Positions 38,600 to 47,019 of a stretch of 64,000 nt of DNA are shown one piece after another (the first letter of the stretch is position 1; every line of letters starts with the position of its first letter). Source of the DNA: Burkholderiales bacterium (GTDB lineage: Bacteria > Pseudomonadota > Gammaproteobacteria > Burkholderiales > UBA6910); NCBI GenBank assembly GCA_026005015.1, contig BPKG01000001.1, forward strand, positions 935,501 through 999,500, given 5' to 3'. The notes under the pieces were generated by a model. The model was given only the letters and a program-made list of their open reading frames with translations, made no database searches and had not been told where the DNA came from. A program made the position numbers and the translations under genes.

Positions 38600-39109
38600 T
38601 CAGCATGCCCTCGGATCCGGGGCGGAGAGCTGGGGATCGCACATGCGGATGTCCCCCACTCCAACCCGGACCTGCAGCTTGCGGGTCTCGGCGTCCGCAA
38701 GGGTGAGGGAGCTCACTTCCACCTGGGAAATGGAGGGACTCCCGTCCAGGTTGGTCACCACCCGGCCCAGCCCGTTGAAGGTGACGGTGGTCGCCCCCGC
38801 CGGGGTCACCGTAAACTTGGCGTTCTGGCCACCCTCGCCGTCGGTCCTCGATTGGATCGCCTCGCCGGTGTTCGCCACGCTCACTGTCCAGCCGGTGCCG
38901 CCGGAAAGAACGATCTGGACGTTGTCGTTACGCCGTACCGCCTCCCCCCGGGCGAGCTGCAGCCCGTTCAGGATCGCCTCGGCCGCCGTGCGTACCTGGG
39001 TGTTCTGGATCCAGGCGCGATAAGACTCGACGCCAATGAACAACAGCAGGGCCAGAAGGGCGATGCCGATCATGAGCTCGATGAGCGTTACGCCGGACTG
39101 CCTCAGCAC
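38600..39109 (-). CDS. fimT: Minor pseudopilin FimT/GspH family
   Basis: A 169-residue prepilin with signal [20 protein letters not shown] at the very N-terminus, followed by the GspH/FimT-type domain ([20 protein letters not shown]). The GTG at 39109 overlaps the end of pilE (GTGCTGA), giving translational coupling. No ATG precedes the signal. FimT-type proteins in some bacteria bind DNA for uptake; this is not shown here. Confidence 0.85.
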   Translation of the reverse strand: MLRQSGVTLIELMIGIALLALLLFIGVESYRAWIQNTQVRTAAEAILNGLQLARGEAVRRNDNVQIVLSGGTGWTVSVANTGEAIQSRTDGEGGQNAKFTVTPAGATTVTFNGLGRVVTNLDGSPSISQVEVSSLTLADAETRKLQVRVGVGDIRMCDPQLSAPDPRAC

Positions 39110-39540
39110 GACCCGTCCTTCCTGCGCACCCAGCAGGTGGCGGCTGCGCCGCTCCAGCCGGCCGGCACCGCGGTAGTGACCTTGTTGTTCGCCTGGTCGA
39201 TGGTGAACGTGAAGCCGGCAAGATCGCCCGTGCCCGTCGCGGTTGCGGTAAATGTCTGCGCGGGCGCAGTTCCGGGAGCGCATGTGTACGTGAAGTACTT
39301 GGCGTTCCCGGCGGCGGGTCCTGCCGCTCCGCAGCCGCCCGATCCGTTGTCGTAACGCCGGTTGTCCTGGTAGAACTGCTCCATCCGGACCCGCCAATCG
39401 CTCAGGTTGGTGAACGCTTCCGTGAGCTTTCCCCGCAGGACGTAGTCCCGGTACGCCGGCAGCGCGATCGTGGCCAGGATCCCGAGGACCACGACGACGA
39501 TCATCACCTCCACCAGAGTGAACCCTTTGGCCCGTTGCAT
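39103..39540 (-). CDS. pilE: Type IV pilin / minor pilin PilE
   Basis: A 145-residue prepilin starting [20 protein letters not shown]; cleavage occurs after the Gly and Glu +5 is present. The globular domain has [18 protein letters not shown] and four Cys, including GGCG and ATCW, typical of PilE-type minor pilins of Beta- and Gammaproteobacteria. It is the first gene of the minor pilin operon and lies behind a good sigma-70 promoter. Whether it is a major subunit or minor pilin cannot be decided from sequence; gene context favours minor. Confidence 0.88.
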   Translation of the reverse strand: MQRAKGFTLVEVMIVVVVLGILATIALPAYRDYVLRGKLTEAFTNLSDWRVRMEQFYQDNRRYDNGSGGCGAAGPAAGNAKYFTYTCAPGTAPAQTFTATATGTGDLAGFTFTIDQANNKVTTAVPAGWSGAAATCWVRRKDGSC

Positions 39541-39571
39541 GGCTCTATGCCTTTCTGATTGCGCGGCCCAA

Positions 39572-39600
39572 CTATAGGGGCAGCCGTTTTGGGGGGTCAA
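39572..39600 (-). promoter_or_regulatory. Promoter of the minor pilin operon
   Basis: On the minus strand TTGACC (39600-39595) and CTATAG (39577-39572) are spaced by 17 bases, 32 bases before the pilE ATG. No sigma-54 GG-N10-GC element is clear at the same place, so PilR control of this operon is not evident. Confidence 0.6.
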
Positions 39601-39719
39601 AAGAAGTCCGACGTTCGGTCGGTTTGCCGGCACGAGCGGCGCAAAGTTAACAATTGTTAGGCGCCAGGACGAACGGGCTTTATGGACATGGCCGTCGAAA
39701 ATAGGGATAATGTAATGCT

Positions 39720-40145
39720 ATGAATGAGTTGCATTTGTCCAGGACGGCCATTCCGGATCTGCTGCGCCGGCATGGCATTACGCCCACGCACCAGCGGATC
39801 GAGATCGCCTACGCCCTCTTCTCGCGCCAGCAGCATCTTTCCGCGGATCAGGTCCTGGCGATGGTGAACGCGCATCAGCCGGAAACTTCGAAAGCCACGG
39901 TCTACAACACGCTCAAGCTCTTCGTCCGCAAAGGGCTGATCAGGGAAGTCATCGCCGATCCGAACAGGGTGTTTTACGATCCCAATACTTCCGAGCATCA
40001 CCACCTGTACGACGTGGTCAACGGCACGTTGACCGACATCGACGCAAGCACGGTGCGGATCGAGGGGCTGCCGAAGCTCCCGGAGGACGTGGTGACGGAA
40101 GGGATCGACGTGATCGTCCGGGTTCGCCCCCGCGCCGCCTCCTGA
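39720..40145 (+). CDS. Fur-family transcriptional regulator (no CxxC zinc site)
   Basis: A 141-residue protein with the Fur winged helix (ITPTHQRIEIAYALF; SKATVYNTLKLFVRKGL) and a C-terminal regulatory domain bearing EHHHLYDVVNG. It has no Cys at all, so the structural Cys4 zinc site of classical Fur/PerR is absent; this resembles Irr-like or some PerR-like betaproteobacterial members. A TGGACA-17-GATAAT promoter (39683-39711) predicts a transcript starting within a few bases of the ATG. It faces away from the pilin operon. Effector (iron, haem or peroxide) is not predictable. Confidence 0.85.
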   Translation: MNELHLSRTAIPDLLRRHGITPTHQRIEIAYALFSRQQHLSADQVLAMVNAHQPETSKATVYNTLKLFVRKGLIREVIADPNRVFYDPNTSEHHHLYDVVNGTLTDIDASTVRIEGLPKLPEDVVTEGIDVIVRVRPRAAS

Positions 40146-40146
40146 T

Positions 40147-40164
40147 CCCCCGGTACGCCGGGGG
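40147..40164 (+). terminator. Hairpin after the Fur-family gene
   Basis: CCCCCGG (40147-40153) and CCGGGGG (40158-40164) form a perfect 7-bp GC stem with a TACG loop directly after the stop codon. No T-run follows, so termination may be incomplete. Confidence 0.45.
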
Positions 40165-40171
40165 CGGCGCG

Positions 40172-40201
40172 TTGCGCGCGGATGGGCACGGTGCTTATAA
40201 T
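40172..40201 (+). promoter_or_regulatory. Promoter of tRNA-Thr
   Basis: TTGCGC (40172-40177) and TATAAT (40196-40201) are spaced by 18 bases, placing the start about 5 bases before the mature tRNA 5' end. Confidence 0.6.
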
Positions 40202-40212
40202 TTCGCCCGGTC

Positions 40213-40288
40213 GCTGATGTAGCTCAGTTGGTAGAGCAGCCGATTCGTAATCGGCAGGTCGCGTGTTCGAGTCACGCCATCAGCACCA
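40213..40288 (+). tRNA. tRNA-Thr (anticodon CGU)
   Basis: The cloverleaf is complete: acceptor GCTGATG pairs with the 3' CATCAGC, the D-arm contains AGCTCAGTTGGTAGAGC, the anticodon loop is TTCGTAA (CGT at positions 34-36), and the T-arm reads GCGTGTTCGAGTCACGC. CCA is encoded. This reads ACG codons. I looked for integration-site duplications downstream and saw none. Confidence 0.95.
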
Positions 40289-40477
40289 CGAACGCAAAAG
40301 CCCGCCCTGTAATCCCACTCCAGAACGGCCAAGCCCCATCAAAAGGCGGCGAACCCGCCTTCAGCGGGTGACGTAGAGGACCGCGAAACGCGGCTGAATG
40401 GTGTCCCAAAGCGCGTTATACCGCCATGCCCGCCATCGGATTTTCTCCGAGCCGCCGGGGCGCCTCAGCCCCGCCGG

Positions 40478-40690
40478 TCACCTGATCCGGCGCCCGGTGT
40501 ATTCCTCCTCGATGTGGTCGCGGAAATAGGAGGTGGGTGACGGGGAATTCACGAGCCGCCGGTAGACTTCCGGCAATACGCCGGAATACTGGATGATCGT
40601 TCCGTTGGCGAACTCGATCTCCAGCAGGCGGTTCTTTTCGTCGTAGCCCGCCGACTTGAGGTGACCAGAGCTCAGTTTGCGTCGTTCCAT
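40478..40690 (-). CDS. KTSC domain protein
   Basis: A 70-residue protein starting MERRKLSSGHLKSAGYD. The KTSC domain is a small fold named for conserved residues and often found with lysyl-tRNA synthetases or alone; its function is not established. Here the block LLEIEFANGTIIQYSGVLPE followed by YRRLVNSPSPTSYFRDHI matches it. It lies 20 bases downstream of a DUF599 gene on the same strand. Confidence 0.8.
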   Translation of the reverse strand: MERRKLSSGHLKSAGYDEKNRLLEIEFANGTIIQYSGVLPEVYRRLVNSPSPTSYFRDHIEEEYTGRRIR

Positions 40691-40710
40691 GGACCTGGAT
40701 CGAGATTGGC

Positions 40711-41424
40711 TTACGGCATGTCTCTGGGAAACGGCTCGGCCTGCAGCGCCTTGAGGGTGGCGGAGGCGAAGTTCTGGCGGTACAGCACTAGAATCACCAG
40801 GGCGGTGGCCATCATGAAAAGCCAGGGCTGCACGAACCAGGTGAGCGCCGCCAGGCCGAAATAATAGGCGCGGATGCCGCGGTGAAACTCGTCGCCGGCA
40901 AGGCCGTTGACCTGGGCCATTTTGCGGGCGAAAGCCTCGTGGGACGCCACGTTCTCGTCCGGCGACGGGGCGCTGCCCATGACGATGGACAGGAGATTGA
41001 ACTGGCGGATCGACCAGGTGAACTTGAAGAAGGCATACACGAAGATCGCCAGCAGCACGATCAGCTTGATCTCCCACAGCTCCCGCGCCGCCTGGCGCAC
41101 GAACGGCAAATCGGCGGTGACCTGCATGACGCTTTCCACCGATCCGAGCACCGTAATCACGCCGGCGATGATGAGCACGGTGGTGGAAGCGAAGAAGGAC
41201 ACGCTGGTCATCAGGTGCCCGATCAGGGTGGAATCGGTGATCCGGTTCTCCCGCTTGAGCATCTGACGCGCCCATACCAGGCGATACAGATGGCCGATCC
41301 CCACCAGGCCGCGCTGGGCCGACTTGCGGTAATCCGCGTAGTAGCTGTAACCGCTCCAGCCGGCGACAAACCACAAGGCTGCCACCCAATCCTGCCAGCT
41401 CAGGGATTGGATCAGGACCGGCAT
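40711..41424 (-). CDS. DUF599 family membrane protein
   Basis: A 237-residue protein with four predicted helices, containing the family stretch RENRITDSTLIGHLMTSVSF and KLIVLLAIFVYAFFKFTWS. DUF599 members are inner-membrane proteins of unknown function. It sits three bases after the cbpM stop, suggesting co-transcription with the cbpA-cbpM chaperone pair. No catalytic residues are recognised. Confidence 0.8.
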   Translation of the reverse strand: MPVLIQSLSWQDWVAALWFVAGWSGYSYYADYRKSAQRGLVGIGHLYRLVWARQMLKRENRITDSTLIGHLMTSVSFFASTTVLIIAGVITVLGSVESVMQVTADLPFVRQAARELWEIKLIVLLAIFVYAFFKFTWSIRQFNLLSIVMGSAPSPDENVASHEAFARKMAQVNGLAGDEFHRGIRAYYFGLAALTWFVQPWLFMMATALVILVLYRQNFASATLKALQAEPFPRDMP

Positions 41425-41427
41425 GGC

Positions 41428-41748
41428 TCAGCGCAGCAGCCGGCACTCGAGCTGTCTCAGCCGCTGCTCCAGCTCGTCGATGCGCTCCAGGTACGCGATC
41501 ATGAGAGAGACCGCCGGGAGGTCCAGATCGAAGGCCTCCCGCAACCGCTTCGCCCGCCGGGCGCGGGCCAGGCAGGTGGCGGAAAAGATCCAGCGGCCGC
41601 CCGGAGCCTCCTCCGGCGAAAACACCCCGTATTCGATCAGCTCGCGCAGCTCCTCTACGGTGAAACCGGAGCCCGCCGCCAGCTCTTCGAGGCTGATGCG
41701 CAGCCCCTCGGTGAGTATCACGGCCTGGATCTGGGCGTTCTCGTCCAT
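41428..41748 (-). CDS. cbpM: CbpM-like chaperone modulator
   Basis: A 106-residue MerR-like helical protein (ISLEELAAGSGFTVEELRELIEYG; C-terminal ERIDELEQRLRQLE coiled coil). CbpM binds the J-domain of CbpA and blocks its co-chaperone and DNA-binding activities. It starts three bases after the cbpA stop, an arrangement that supports the assignment. Confidence 0.85.
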   Translation of the reverse strand: MDENAQIQAVILTEGLRISLEELAAGSGFTVEELRELIEYGVFSPEEAPGGRWIFSATCLARARRAKRLREAFDLDLPAVSLMIAYLERIDELEQRLRQLECRLLR

Positions 41749-41751
41749 CGT

Positions 41752-42693
41752 TCAGCTCCATTGGCTGCGCGGATTGAAAGTGGAGGCGCGAGAGAGCTCT
41801 TCGAACAGAGCACGTTCCCGAGGGCTCAAGCTCGGCGGCGCGACGATCTGGATCACCGCGTACAGGTCTCCGTGGCCGCCTTCGGGTTTGGGCAAGCCCT
41901 TGCCGGCGAGCCGCAGGCTCTGGCCGGAGGTCACGCCCGGGGGCACTTTGACCCGCACCCGGCCGCTCAAGGTGGGCACCTCGACACTGGCGCCCAAAGC
42001 CGCCTCCCAGGGGGCGACGGGGAGCTTGAGGTACAGGTCGTGCCCGTTCGGCTTGAACAGGGGATGGGGTTTCAGCCGGATGTGGAGATAGAGATCCCCT
42101 GCGGCTCCGGTTCCCACGCCCGCTCCGCCTCGGCCCGGCACGCGCATTTTCTGCCCGTCGGTGACGCCCTTGGGGATCCGCACCGTGACCGGGCGCACCA
42201 CCCGCCGCAGCGCCCCCGACGGGTCCATTTCCGAGGTCTCCAGGTTGAAGGTGACCTCGGTGCCCTGGTAGGCCTGCTCCAGGGTAAGCTCCACCGGCAC
42301 TTCGTAGTCCTGGCCCCGCCTGCCGAATCCCCGTCGTCCCGCTCCGGGTCGGGCGCGTCCGGTCAGAACCTCGAACAGATCCGCCAGGTCGCCCTCGGCG
42401 AAGATATGCTCGAAATCGCCGAAGCCGGGTCCGAAGTGCTGCTCCCAGCCCGGCGGCGGTCGGAACTCCTGCCCGGCCTGGTAGTGGCCCAGCTCGTCGT
42501 AGGCCCGGCGCTTCTCGGGATCCTTGAGCACCTCGTAGGCTTCCTGCACGTCCTTGAACCGCTCCTCCGCGTCGGGCTCCTTGGAAACGTCCGGGTGATA
42601 CTTGCGCGCGAGCCGCCGGTAGGCCTTTTTGATCTCGTCCAGGGAGGCCGTCCGGTCTACGCCCAGGATCTGGTAATAGTCCTTATACTTCAT
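41752..42693 (-). CDS. cbpA: Curved DNA-binding protein CbpA, DnaJ-class co-chaperone
   Basis: A 313-residue J-domain protein. The J-domain (residues 1-70) begins [20 protein letters not shown] and holds the HPD motif ([12 protein letters not shown]). A Gly/Phe-rich linker follows (around 75-120), then the two C-terminal beta-barrel substrate-binding domains, without the zinc-finger of DnaJ. It stimulates DnaK ATPase and may bind DNA. It is followed by cbpM, its specific inhibitor. Confidence 0.92.
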   Translation of the reverse strand: MKYKDYYQILGVDRTASLDEIKKAYRRLARKYHPDVSKEPDAEERFKDVQEAYEVLKDPEKRRAYDELGHYQAGQEFRPPPGWEQHFGPGFGDFEHIFAEGDLADLFEVLTGRARPGAGRRGFGRRGQDYEVPVELTLEQAYQGTEVTFNLETSEMDPSGALRRVVRPVTVRIPKGVTDGQKMRVPGRGGAGVGTGAAGDLYLHIRLKPHPLFKPNGHDLYLKLPVAPWEAALGASVEVPTLSGRVRVKVPPGVTSGQSLRLAGKGLPKPEGGHGDLYAVIQIVAPPSLSPRERALFEELSRASTFNPRSQWS

Positions 42694-42775
42694 AAGGCTA
42701 TGATAACAAGAAAATTTTAATGCCGGTCCGCCGTGGGCCGGGTCCGGGACGCACCCGAGACGACATGGTGCCGCT

Positions 42776-43282
42776 TCATTGCCCTTTCCAGGCAGCGCCG
42801 CCGAGCGAGCCGGAAGGGAAGCCGGCCGCGATTTCCTCCGGGCTCGCCTCGCGCATCCCCACCACCTTCACTCGGAACCGCAGGGTCTTGCCCGCCAGGG
42901 GATGGTTGCCGTCCAGGGTCAGCTTGCCGCCTTCGATCCGGGTGACCCGCATCCGCACCACATCGCCCCGCTCGTTAGCGAACTCCGCCTCGGCGCCGAT
43001 GTGCCTGAACTGGGGAGGGACTTGCTCAATATCGTCGGTGAAGGTCAGCTCCGGGCGGTGGGGCCCGAAGCCTTCGTCCGGGGACACCGTGATCTCCACT
43101 CGCTCGCCCACGGCACGACCTTCCAGGGCCCGTTCGATCTTCTCCAGGATGGGGCCTCCCACGCCGTGCAGGTACGCGATCGGCAAGTCGCACTGCTCCA
43201 GGATTCGGCCCTCCAGATCCTGGATGACGTAGGTGATCTCCACCACCTTGTGGCGGCTCACCGTGGCGCGCGGCTGGGCCAT
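42776..43282 (-). CDS. slyD: FKBP-type peptidyl-prolyl isomerase, SlyD type
   Basis: A 168-residue PPIase with an FKBP half ([36 protein letters not shown]) and an insert-in-flap chaperone domain, ending in [21 protein letters not shown]. The His/Cys-rich metal-binding tail of E. coli SlyD is absent; instead a short Gly/Ser tail is present. The gene lies nine bases after the MFS permease stop on the same strand. Confidence 0.88.
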   Translation of the reverse strand: MAQPRATVSRHKVVEITYVIQDLEGRILEQCDLPIAYLHGVGGPILEKIERALEGRAVGERVEITVSPDEGFGPHRPELTFTDDIEQVPPQFRHIGAEAEFANERGDVVRMRVTRIEGGKLTLDGNHPLAGKTLRFRVKVVGMREASPEEIAAGFPSGSLGGAAWKGQ

Positions 43283-43291
43283 GGGGCAGGG

Positions 43292-44494
43292 TCAGCCGGT
43301 CACCAGCGGGTGCGGCCTAGCCTCTTTGCGGTCGGAGGGCAAGGCCAGGGACGCTCCCACGATGAGCACCGCCATGGCGGCCATGAGCATGAAGTACCAG
43401 TACCAGTCCCCGGTCGCGTCCCGCAGGACCGCCACCAGGGGGACCCCCAGGGCGGACACGCCCAGGGCCAGCACGAACTTGGCGCCGAAAGCGGTCCCGC
43501 GCCACTTCTCGGGAGAATAGTGGGAGAGCAGGCTGTTCTCCACCGGAATGCCGATCGTATTAAGCAGCACCGCCATGGTCACCACGGCGAGGGCGGGTGG
43601 GCCGCTCAACGACGCCGCGAAGAACAGGACCGGAATCTGTAACAGGTAAACCAGGATATAGGTGCCCCGCAGGGAATAGCGATCCGCCAGGTGGCCCCCC
43701 GCGAGTTGTCCGAGCATGCCGAAGAGGTAGACCACCGACACCAGAAGCCCGGCCCCGGCCGCGGTGCCGCCGGTCAGGCCCGCCAGGCGCTCGGCGAAAA
43801 TCTTCGGCATGGCGGTGGAAAGGGATTGGAACAGCAGCCCCGTGCACAGCATGGTGATCGAGAGCACGATGAAGGCCCGCACCATGGCGCCGCGGGCGGG
43901 CGCAGCCCGGGGCCTCACGTCGGCCTTGATGTCCGCCACCTTGCCGCTGCGGATCAGGACCCACAAGGCTGAGCCCGTGGCCACCGAGACCAGGCCCGGG
44001 ACGATGAAGGCCGCCCGCCAGTGGACCAGGTCCGTGAGCACCCCGGCGATCAGGGCGGCGGAAGCGACGCCCAGGCTTCCGAATACCCCATTCACCCCCA
44101 GGGCCCGCCCCCGGTTCTCGGCGTTCCTCACCAGCCAGGCCATTCCCACCGGGTGGTAAATGGAAGCGAACAACCCGATCAGGGAAAGCCCGGCGGCGAT
44201 GCCCACGGTCGAGCCCATCAGCCCGGTCAGGATGGAAGCTGCCCCCGTGCCGACGAAGAACACGACCATCATGCCGGCCGCGCTCCAGCGGTCCCCCAGC
44301 CATCCGGCGGGCAGCGCCGCCACGCCGAAGAGCACATTGCCCAGGGTCATCAGGACCAGCAGCTCCCCGTAGCTTTTGCCGAATTCGGGCTCCAGGGCGA
44401 GCACCACGGTCGGGTAGAGCAGCATGAAGATGTGGGAGTAGCTGTGACCGACCTGGGAAAACCACTGGGAGATGGCGGCAGAGCCGGCGCGCAT
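43292..44494 (-). CDS. MFS transporter
   Basis: A 400-residue major facilitator superfamily protein with twelve helices. It begins MRAGSAAISQWFSQVGHSYSHIFMLLYPTV; the GHSYSH motif and GWLGDRWS loop (an A-like motif) are seen in fosmidomycin-resistance/YfcJ-like carriers. The second half has a matching GGHLADRYSLRG loop. The ATG at 44494 is preceded by AAGAAAGG. A TTG-initiated form at 44530 is less likely. Substrate unknown. Confidence 0.85.
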   Translation of the reverse strand: MRAGSAAISQWFSQVGHSYSHIFMLLYPTVVLALEPEFGKSYGELLVLMTLGNVLFGVAALPAGWLGDRWSAAGMMVVFFVGTGAASILTGLMGSTVGIAAGLSLIGLFASIYHPVGMAWLVRNAENRGRALGVNGVFGSLGVASAALIAGVLTDLVHWRAAFIVPGLVSVATGSALWVLIRSGKVADIKADVRPRAAPARGAMVRAFIVLSITMLCTGLLFQSLSTAMPKIFAERLAGLTGGTAAGAGLLVSVVYLFGMLGQLAGGHLADRYSLRGTYILVYLLQIPVLFFAASLSGPPALAVVTMAVLLNTIGIPVENSLLSHYSPEKWRGTAFGAKFVLALGVSALGVPLVAVLRDATGDWYWYFMLMAAMAVLIVGASLALPSDRKEARPHPLVTG

Positions 44495-44595
44495 GGAGAT
44501 GCCTTTCTTCAAATTCGAACGAGCCCCCAAGGCGGCGAGCCGCCCGCATAAAGCATTATTTTAGGTCCCGGTCGGGACGGCCGGCAACGCACAGT

Positions 44596-44785
44596 TCAGC
44601 GGTTCCCGAGCTCGCGCCAGCGGAGACAGTCGGCCACGTAGTGTCACCATGCCAACCGCCTGGATGAACGCGTAGCAGTAGGAACTCGAACAGCCTCTGG
44701 TCGTCGTGGACGGCACACCCCACCCCCGGTCGTGGTATTCCAGGTATGCAGGGCTCCCTCGAGCCCATTCGCAGCGCTTCTCCAC
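44596..44785 (-). pseudogene. tag: Remnant of DNA-3-methyladenine glycosylase I (tag), internally deleted
   Basis: From a GTG at 44785 the minus strand encodes EKRCEWARGSPAYLEYHD and GWGVP, then in a shifted frame VHDDQRLFEFLLL, the N-terminal motif of Tag. This passes straight into YCYAFIQAVGMV and, after another shift, HYVADCLRWRELGNR and a stop at 44596, the C-terminal end of Tag. The middle of the protein (roughly 120 residues, including the zinc and base-binding residues) is absent. The remnant spans about 190 bases and cannot give an active enzyme. Confidence 0.75.
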
Positions 44786-44800
44786 GGCCCGCTTCCGCTC

Positions 44801-44896
44801 CGGTTCAGGGCCGGCCGAGGCCGGTGGGCCGATGGCCGACGGGAGGATCGAGAGGAAAAACGACCCCGCCGCCCTCGACAGGCCGGCCCTGAACCG
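44801..44896. repeat. 16-bp perfect inverted repeat beside the tag remnant
   Basis: CGGTTCAGGGCCGGCC at 44801-44816 and its exact complement at 44881-44896 flank 64 bases with no visible gene. A smaller inverted pair (AGGCTCCGG 44925-44933 and CCGGAGCCT 44970-44978) follows. I find no transposase. The remainder of 44,495-45,042 holds nothing else I can support. Confidence 0.5.
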
Positions 44897-45042
44897 ATGG
44901 GTGTTACGAACGACGCAGGAAAAAAGGCTCCGGAAACGGGGCTTCGTTATATCCGGCGCGGGGCGCCGGCCGGAGCCTGGAAATGCGGATCAGCCCCCGA
45001 GGAAGCCCCCCCATGGAGGGCTGACCGCAGTTTACGCGAAGG

Positions 45043-45450
45043 CTAAGAGCTACCCGAGCCGGAAAGCGGAAACGGCCAAGTGGACGTCGGCGCCGCAGGA
45101 GCGGGCGCCGCAGCCGGTTTAGCCGCTTTCTTCTTGGTCGGGGCCTTCTTTGCCGCAGCCTTCTTCGGCGCCGCCTTCTTCTTGGCGGGGGCCTTCTTCT
45201 TGGCCGCCGCCTTCTTCTTGGCCGGGGCCTTCTTTGCCGCAGCCTTCTTCGGCGCCGCCTTCTTCTTGGCGGGGGCCTTCTTCTTGGCCGCCGCCTTCTT
45301 CTTGGCGGGGGCCTTCTTCTTGGCCGCTGGCTTCTTCGCCGGCGCTTTCTTCTTAGCGGCGGGCTTCTTCGCCGTGGCCTTCTTCTTGGCCGCAGGCTTC
45401 CTCGCCGCTGGTTTGGCAGCCTTCTTGGCTGCGGGTTTCTTTGTTGCCAT
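45043..45450 (-). CDS. Lys/Ala/Pro-rich histone H1-like protein
   Basis: A 135-residue protein made almost entirely of Lys, Ala and Pro in KKAPAKK-like repeats, like bacterial histone H1-like DNA-binding proteins (AlgP or HctB-type tails). The ATG at 45450 has an AGGAGG site six bases upstream. The last 15 residues ([16 protein letters not shown]) are non-repetitive. A central segment is duplicated at DNA level with an 84-bp period. It should coat or condense DNA; the trait controlled is unknown. Confidence 0.8.
   Translation of the reverse strand: MATKKPAAKKAAKPAARKPAAKKKATAKKPAAKKKAPAKKPAAKKKAPAKKKAAAKKKAPAKKKAAPKKAAAKKAPAKKKAAAKKKAPAKKKAAPKKAAAKKAPTKKKAAKPAAAPAPAAPTSTWPFPLSGSGSS
45140..45307. 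repeat. 84-bp tandem duplication inside the histone-like gene
   Basis: Two adjacent 84-bp units (45140-45223 and 45224-45307), differing at only a few bases, each encode 28 residues of the [20 protein letters not shown] type. Unit number probably varies between strains by slippage. Confidence 0.7.
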
Positions 45451-45592
45451 GGTCAACCTCCTATCAAGTTACGTACACAAGGTACAACACTTGGCACTCG
45501 CGTGCCCCCTACCACCGGACGCGGCACAGCCGGCGGTGATCCGCCGGCCTGCCGCGGCCTGCAGTAGCCTGTCGCCGTCCACGACCCGGGCT

Positions 45593-45862
45593 CTAGTGCA
45601 TGGCCAGCTTGGCCTTGTTGATGAGGTCGTAGTACAGCACATCGGCGTCGAGCTCGATTCCACTTTCCCAAGATAGCACATTACTGCGCGGATCAATGCT
45701 GACCTCGCGGAAAGCGTCCTCGTCGAGCCATGCCCGGAACTTGCCCTTGCCCACCAGGGGGCCCAGGCAGACGCGCCCTTCGACGCCGTCCTCGAACCGC
45801 ACCCACAGGATGTAATTCGCCTCGGCACGCACTTCGGCGACCTGGCACAGCAGCGCGTCCAT
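45593..45862 (-). CDS. DUF2442 domain protein
   Basis: An 89-residue protein with the DUF2442 pattern ANYILWVRFEDGVEGRVCL then FREVSIDPRSNVLSWESG and DADVLYYDL. These small proteins often sit beside DUF4160 partners in toxin-antitoxin-like pairs, but no partner is present here. It starts three bases after the nrdB stop on the same strand, so it likely belongs to the nrdAB transcript. Function unknown. Confidence 0.75.
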   Translation of the reverse strand: MDALLCQVAEVRAEANYILWVRFEDGVEGRVCLGPLVGKGKFRAWLDEDAFREVSIDPRSNVLSWESGIELDADVLYYDLINKAKLAMH

Positions 45863-45865
45863 GGG

Positions 45866-47019
45866 CTAGTCCCAACTCAGAGTGCCGCCCACTTGGTACT
45901 CGATCACCCGGGTCTCAAAGAAGTTCTTCTCCTTCTTGAGGTCGATCATCTCGCTCATCCAGGGGAACGGGTTGGTGGCGCCGGGATAAAGGGGGTCCAG
46001 GCCGATCTGCTGGCAGCGCCGGTTGCGATGAAACGCAGGTACTCCTTGAACATCGGCGGCGTTGAGGCCGAGCACCCCGCGCGGCATCGTGTCCTCGGCG
46101 TAGCGGTACTCGAGCTCGACCGCGCGGCGGAAGAGCCCGGCGAGCTCCTCGCGGAACTCCGGCGTCCAGAGGTGCGGATTCTCCAGCTTGATCTGGTTGA
46201 TGAGGTCGATGCCGAAGTTGCAGTGCATGGACTCGTCGCGCAGGATGTACTGGTACTGCTCGGCCGGCCCCGGTCATCTTGTTCTGGCGCCCGAGGGCGA
46301 GGATCTGGACGAAGCCCGACGTAGAAGAACAGCCCCTCCATCAGGCAGGCAAACACGATCAGGCTCTTCAGCAGCCTCTGGTCGGCCTCCGGCGTCCCGG
46401 TCCTGAAGGCGGGGTCGGTCAGCGTGTCAATGAACGGGATGAGGAACTCGTCCTTGTCCCGGATCGAGGGAATCTCGTGGTACGCATTGAACACCTCGCC
46501 TTCATCCAGATCCAGGCTCTCGACGATGTACTGATAGGCGTGGGTGTGGATCGCCTCCTCGAACGCCTGCCGCAGCAGGTACTGGCGGCACTCCGGCGCG
46601 GTGATATGGCGGTAGGTGCCGAGCACGATGTTGTTCGCCGCGAGCGAATCCGCGGTGACGAAAAAGCCGAGGTTGCGCTTGACGATGCGCCGCTCGTCCT
46701 CGGTCAGGCCGTGCGGATCCTTCCACAGGGCGATGTCGCGGCTCATGTTGATTTCCTGCGGCATCCAGTGGTTGGCGCAGGCGGCGAGGTACTTGTCCCA
46801 GGCCCACTTGTACTTGAAGGGCACGAGCTGGTTGACGTCGGCCCGGGAATTGATGACCCGCTTGTCGTCCACCGTGATGCGGCGGAACGCGTTGCCGGCG
46901 GCGAAGCGGTCGGCGCCCGGCACGGGCGCCGCCCCGGCGGCGGGCACGAATCCCGGCTGAGGCGCGAGCGCGAGCCCCGCGATCGGACCGCCGACGGCGT
47001 CTTCGTCGAAGCTCAGCAT
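45866..47019 (-). CDS. nrdB: Ribonucleoside-diphosphate reductase class Ia, beta subunit, frame broken by indels
   Basis: The radical-bearing subunit of aerobic ribonucleotide reductase. From ATG 47019 the sequence [18 protein letters not shown] leads to the ferritin-like core ([40 protein letters not shown]) with the diiron ligands. The frame changes near 46,316 (+1), 46,268 (+1), 46,063 (+1) and 46,027 (-1). The C-terminal part continues [20 protein letters not shown] and [17 protein letters not shown]. The net +2 leaves 383 residues. Its start codon overlaps the nrdA stop (TGATG). The indels look like assembly errors. Confidence 0.82.

Noticed and set aside
40289-40477. A possible integrated element behind tRNA-Thr
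   Set aside because: No integrase, no duplicated tRNA 3' end and ordinary genes follow; nothing else is visible in these 190 bases.
44732-45122. Plus-strand frames beside the tag remnant
   Set aside because: No ribosome site or homology; they run across the inverted repeats and into the histone-like gene antisense.
45140-45307. Tandem repeats considered as a CRISPR or minisatellite array
   Set aside because: The units are in frame within a coding sequence with a good start and ribosome site and have no spacers.
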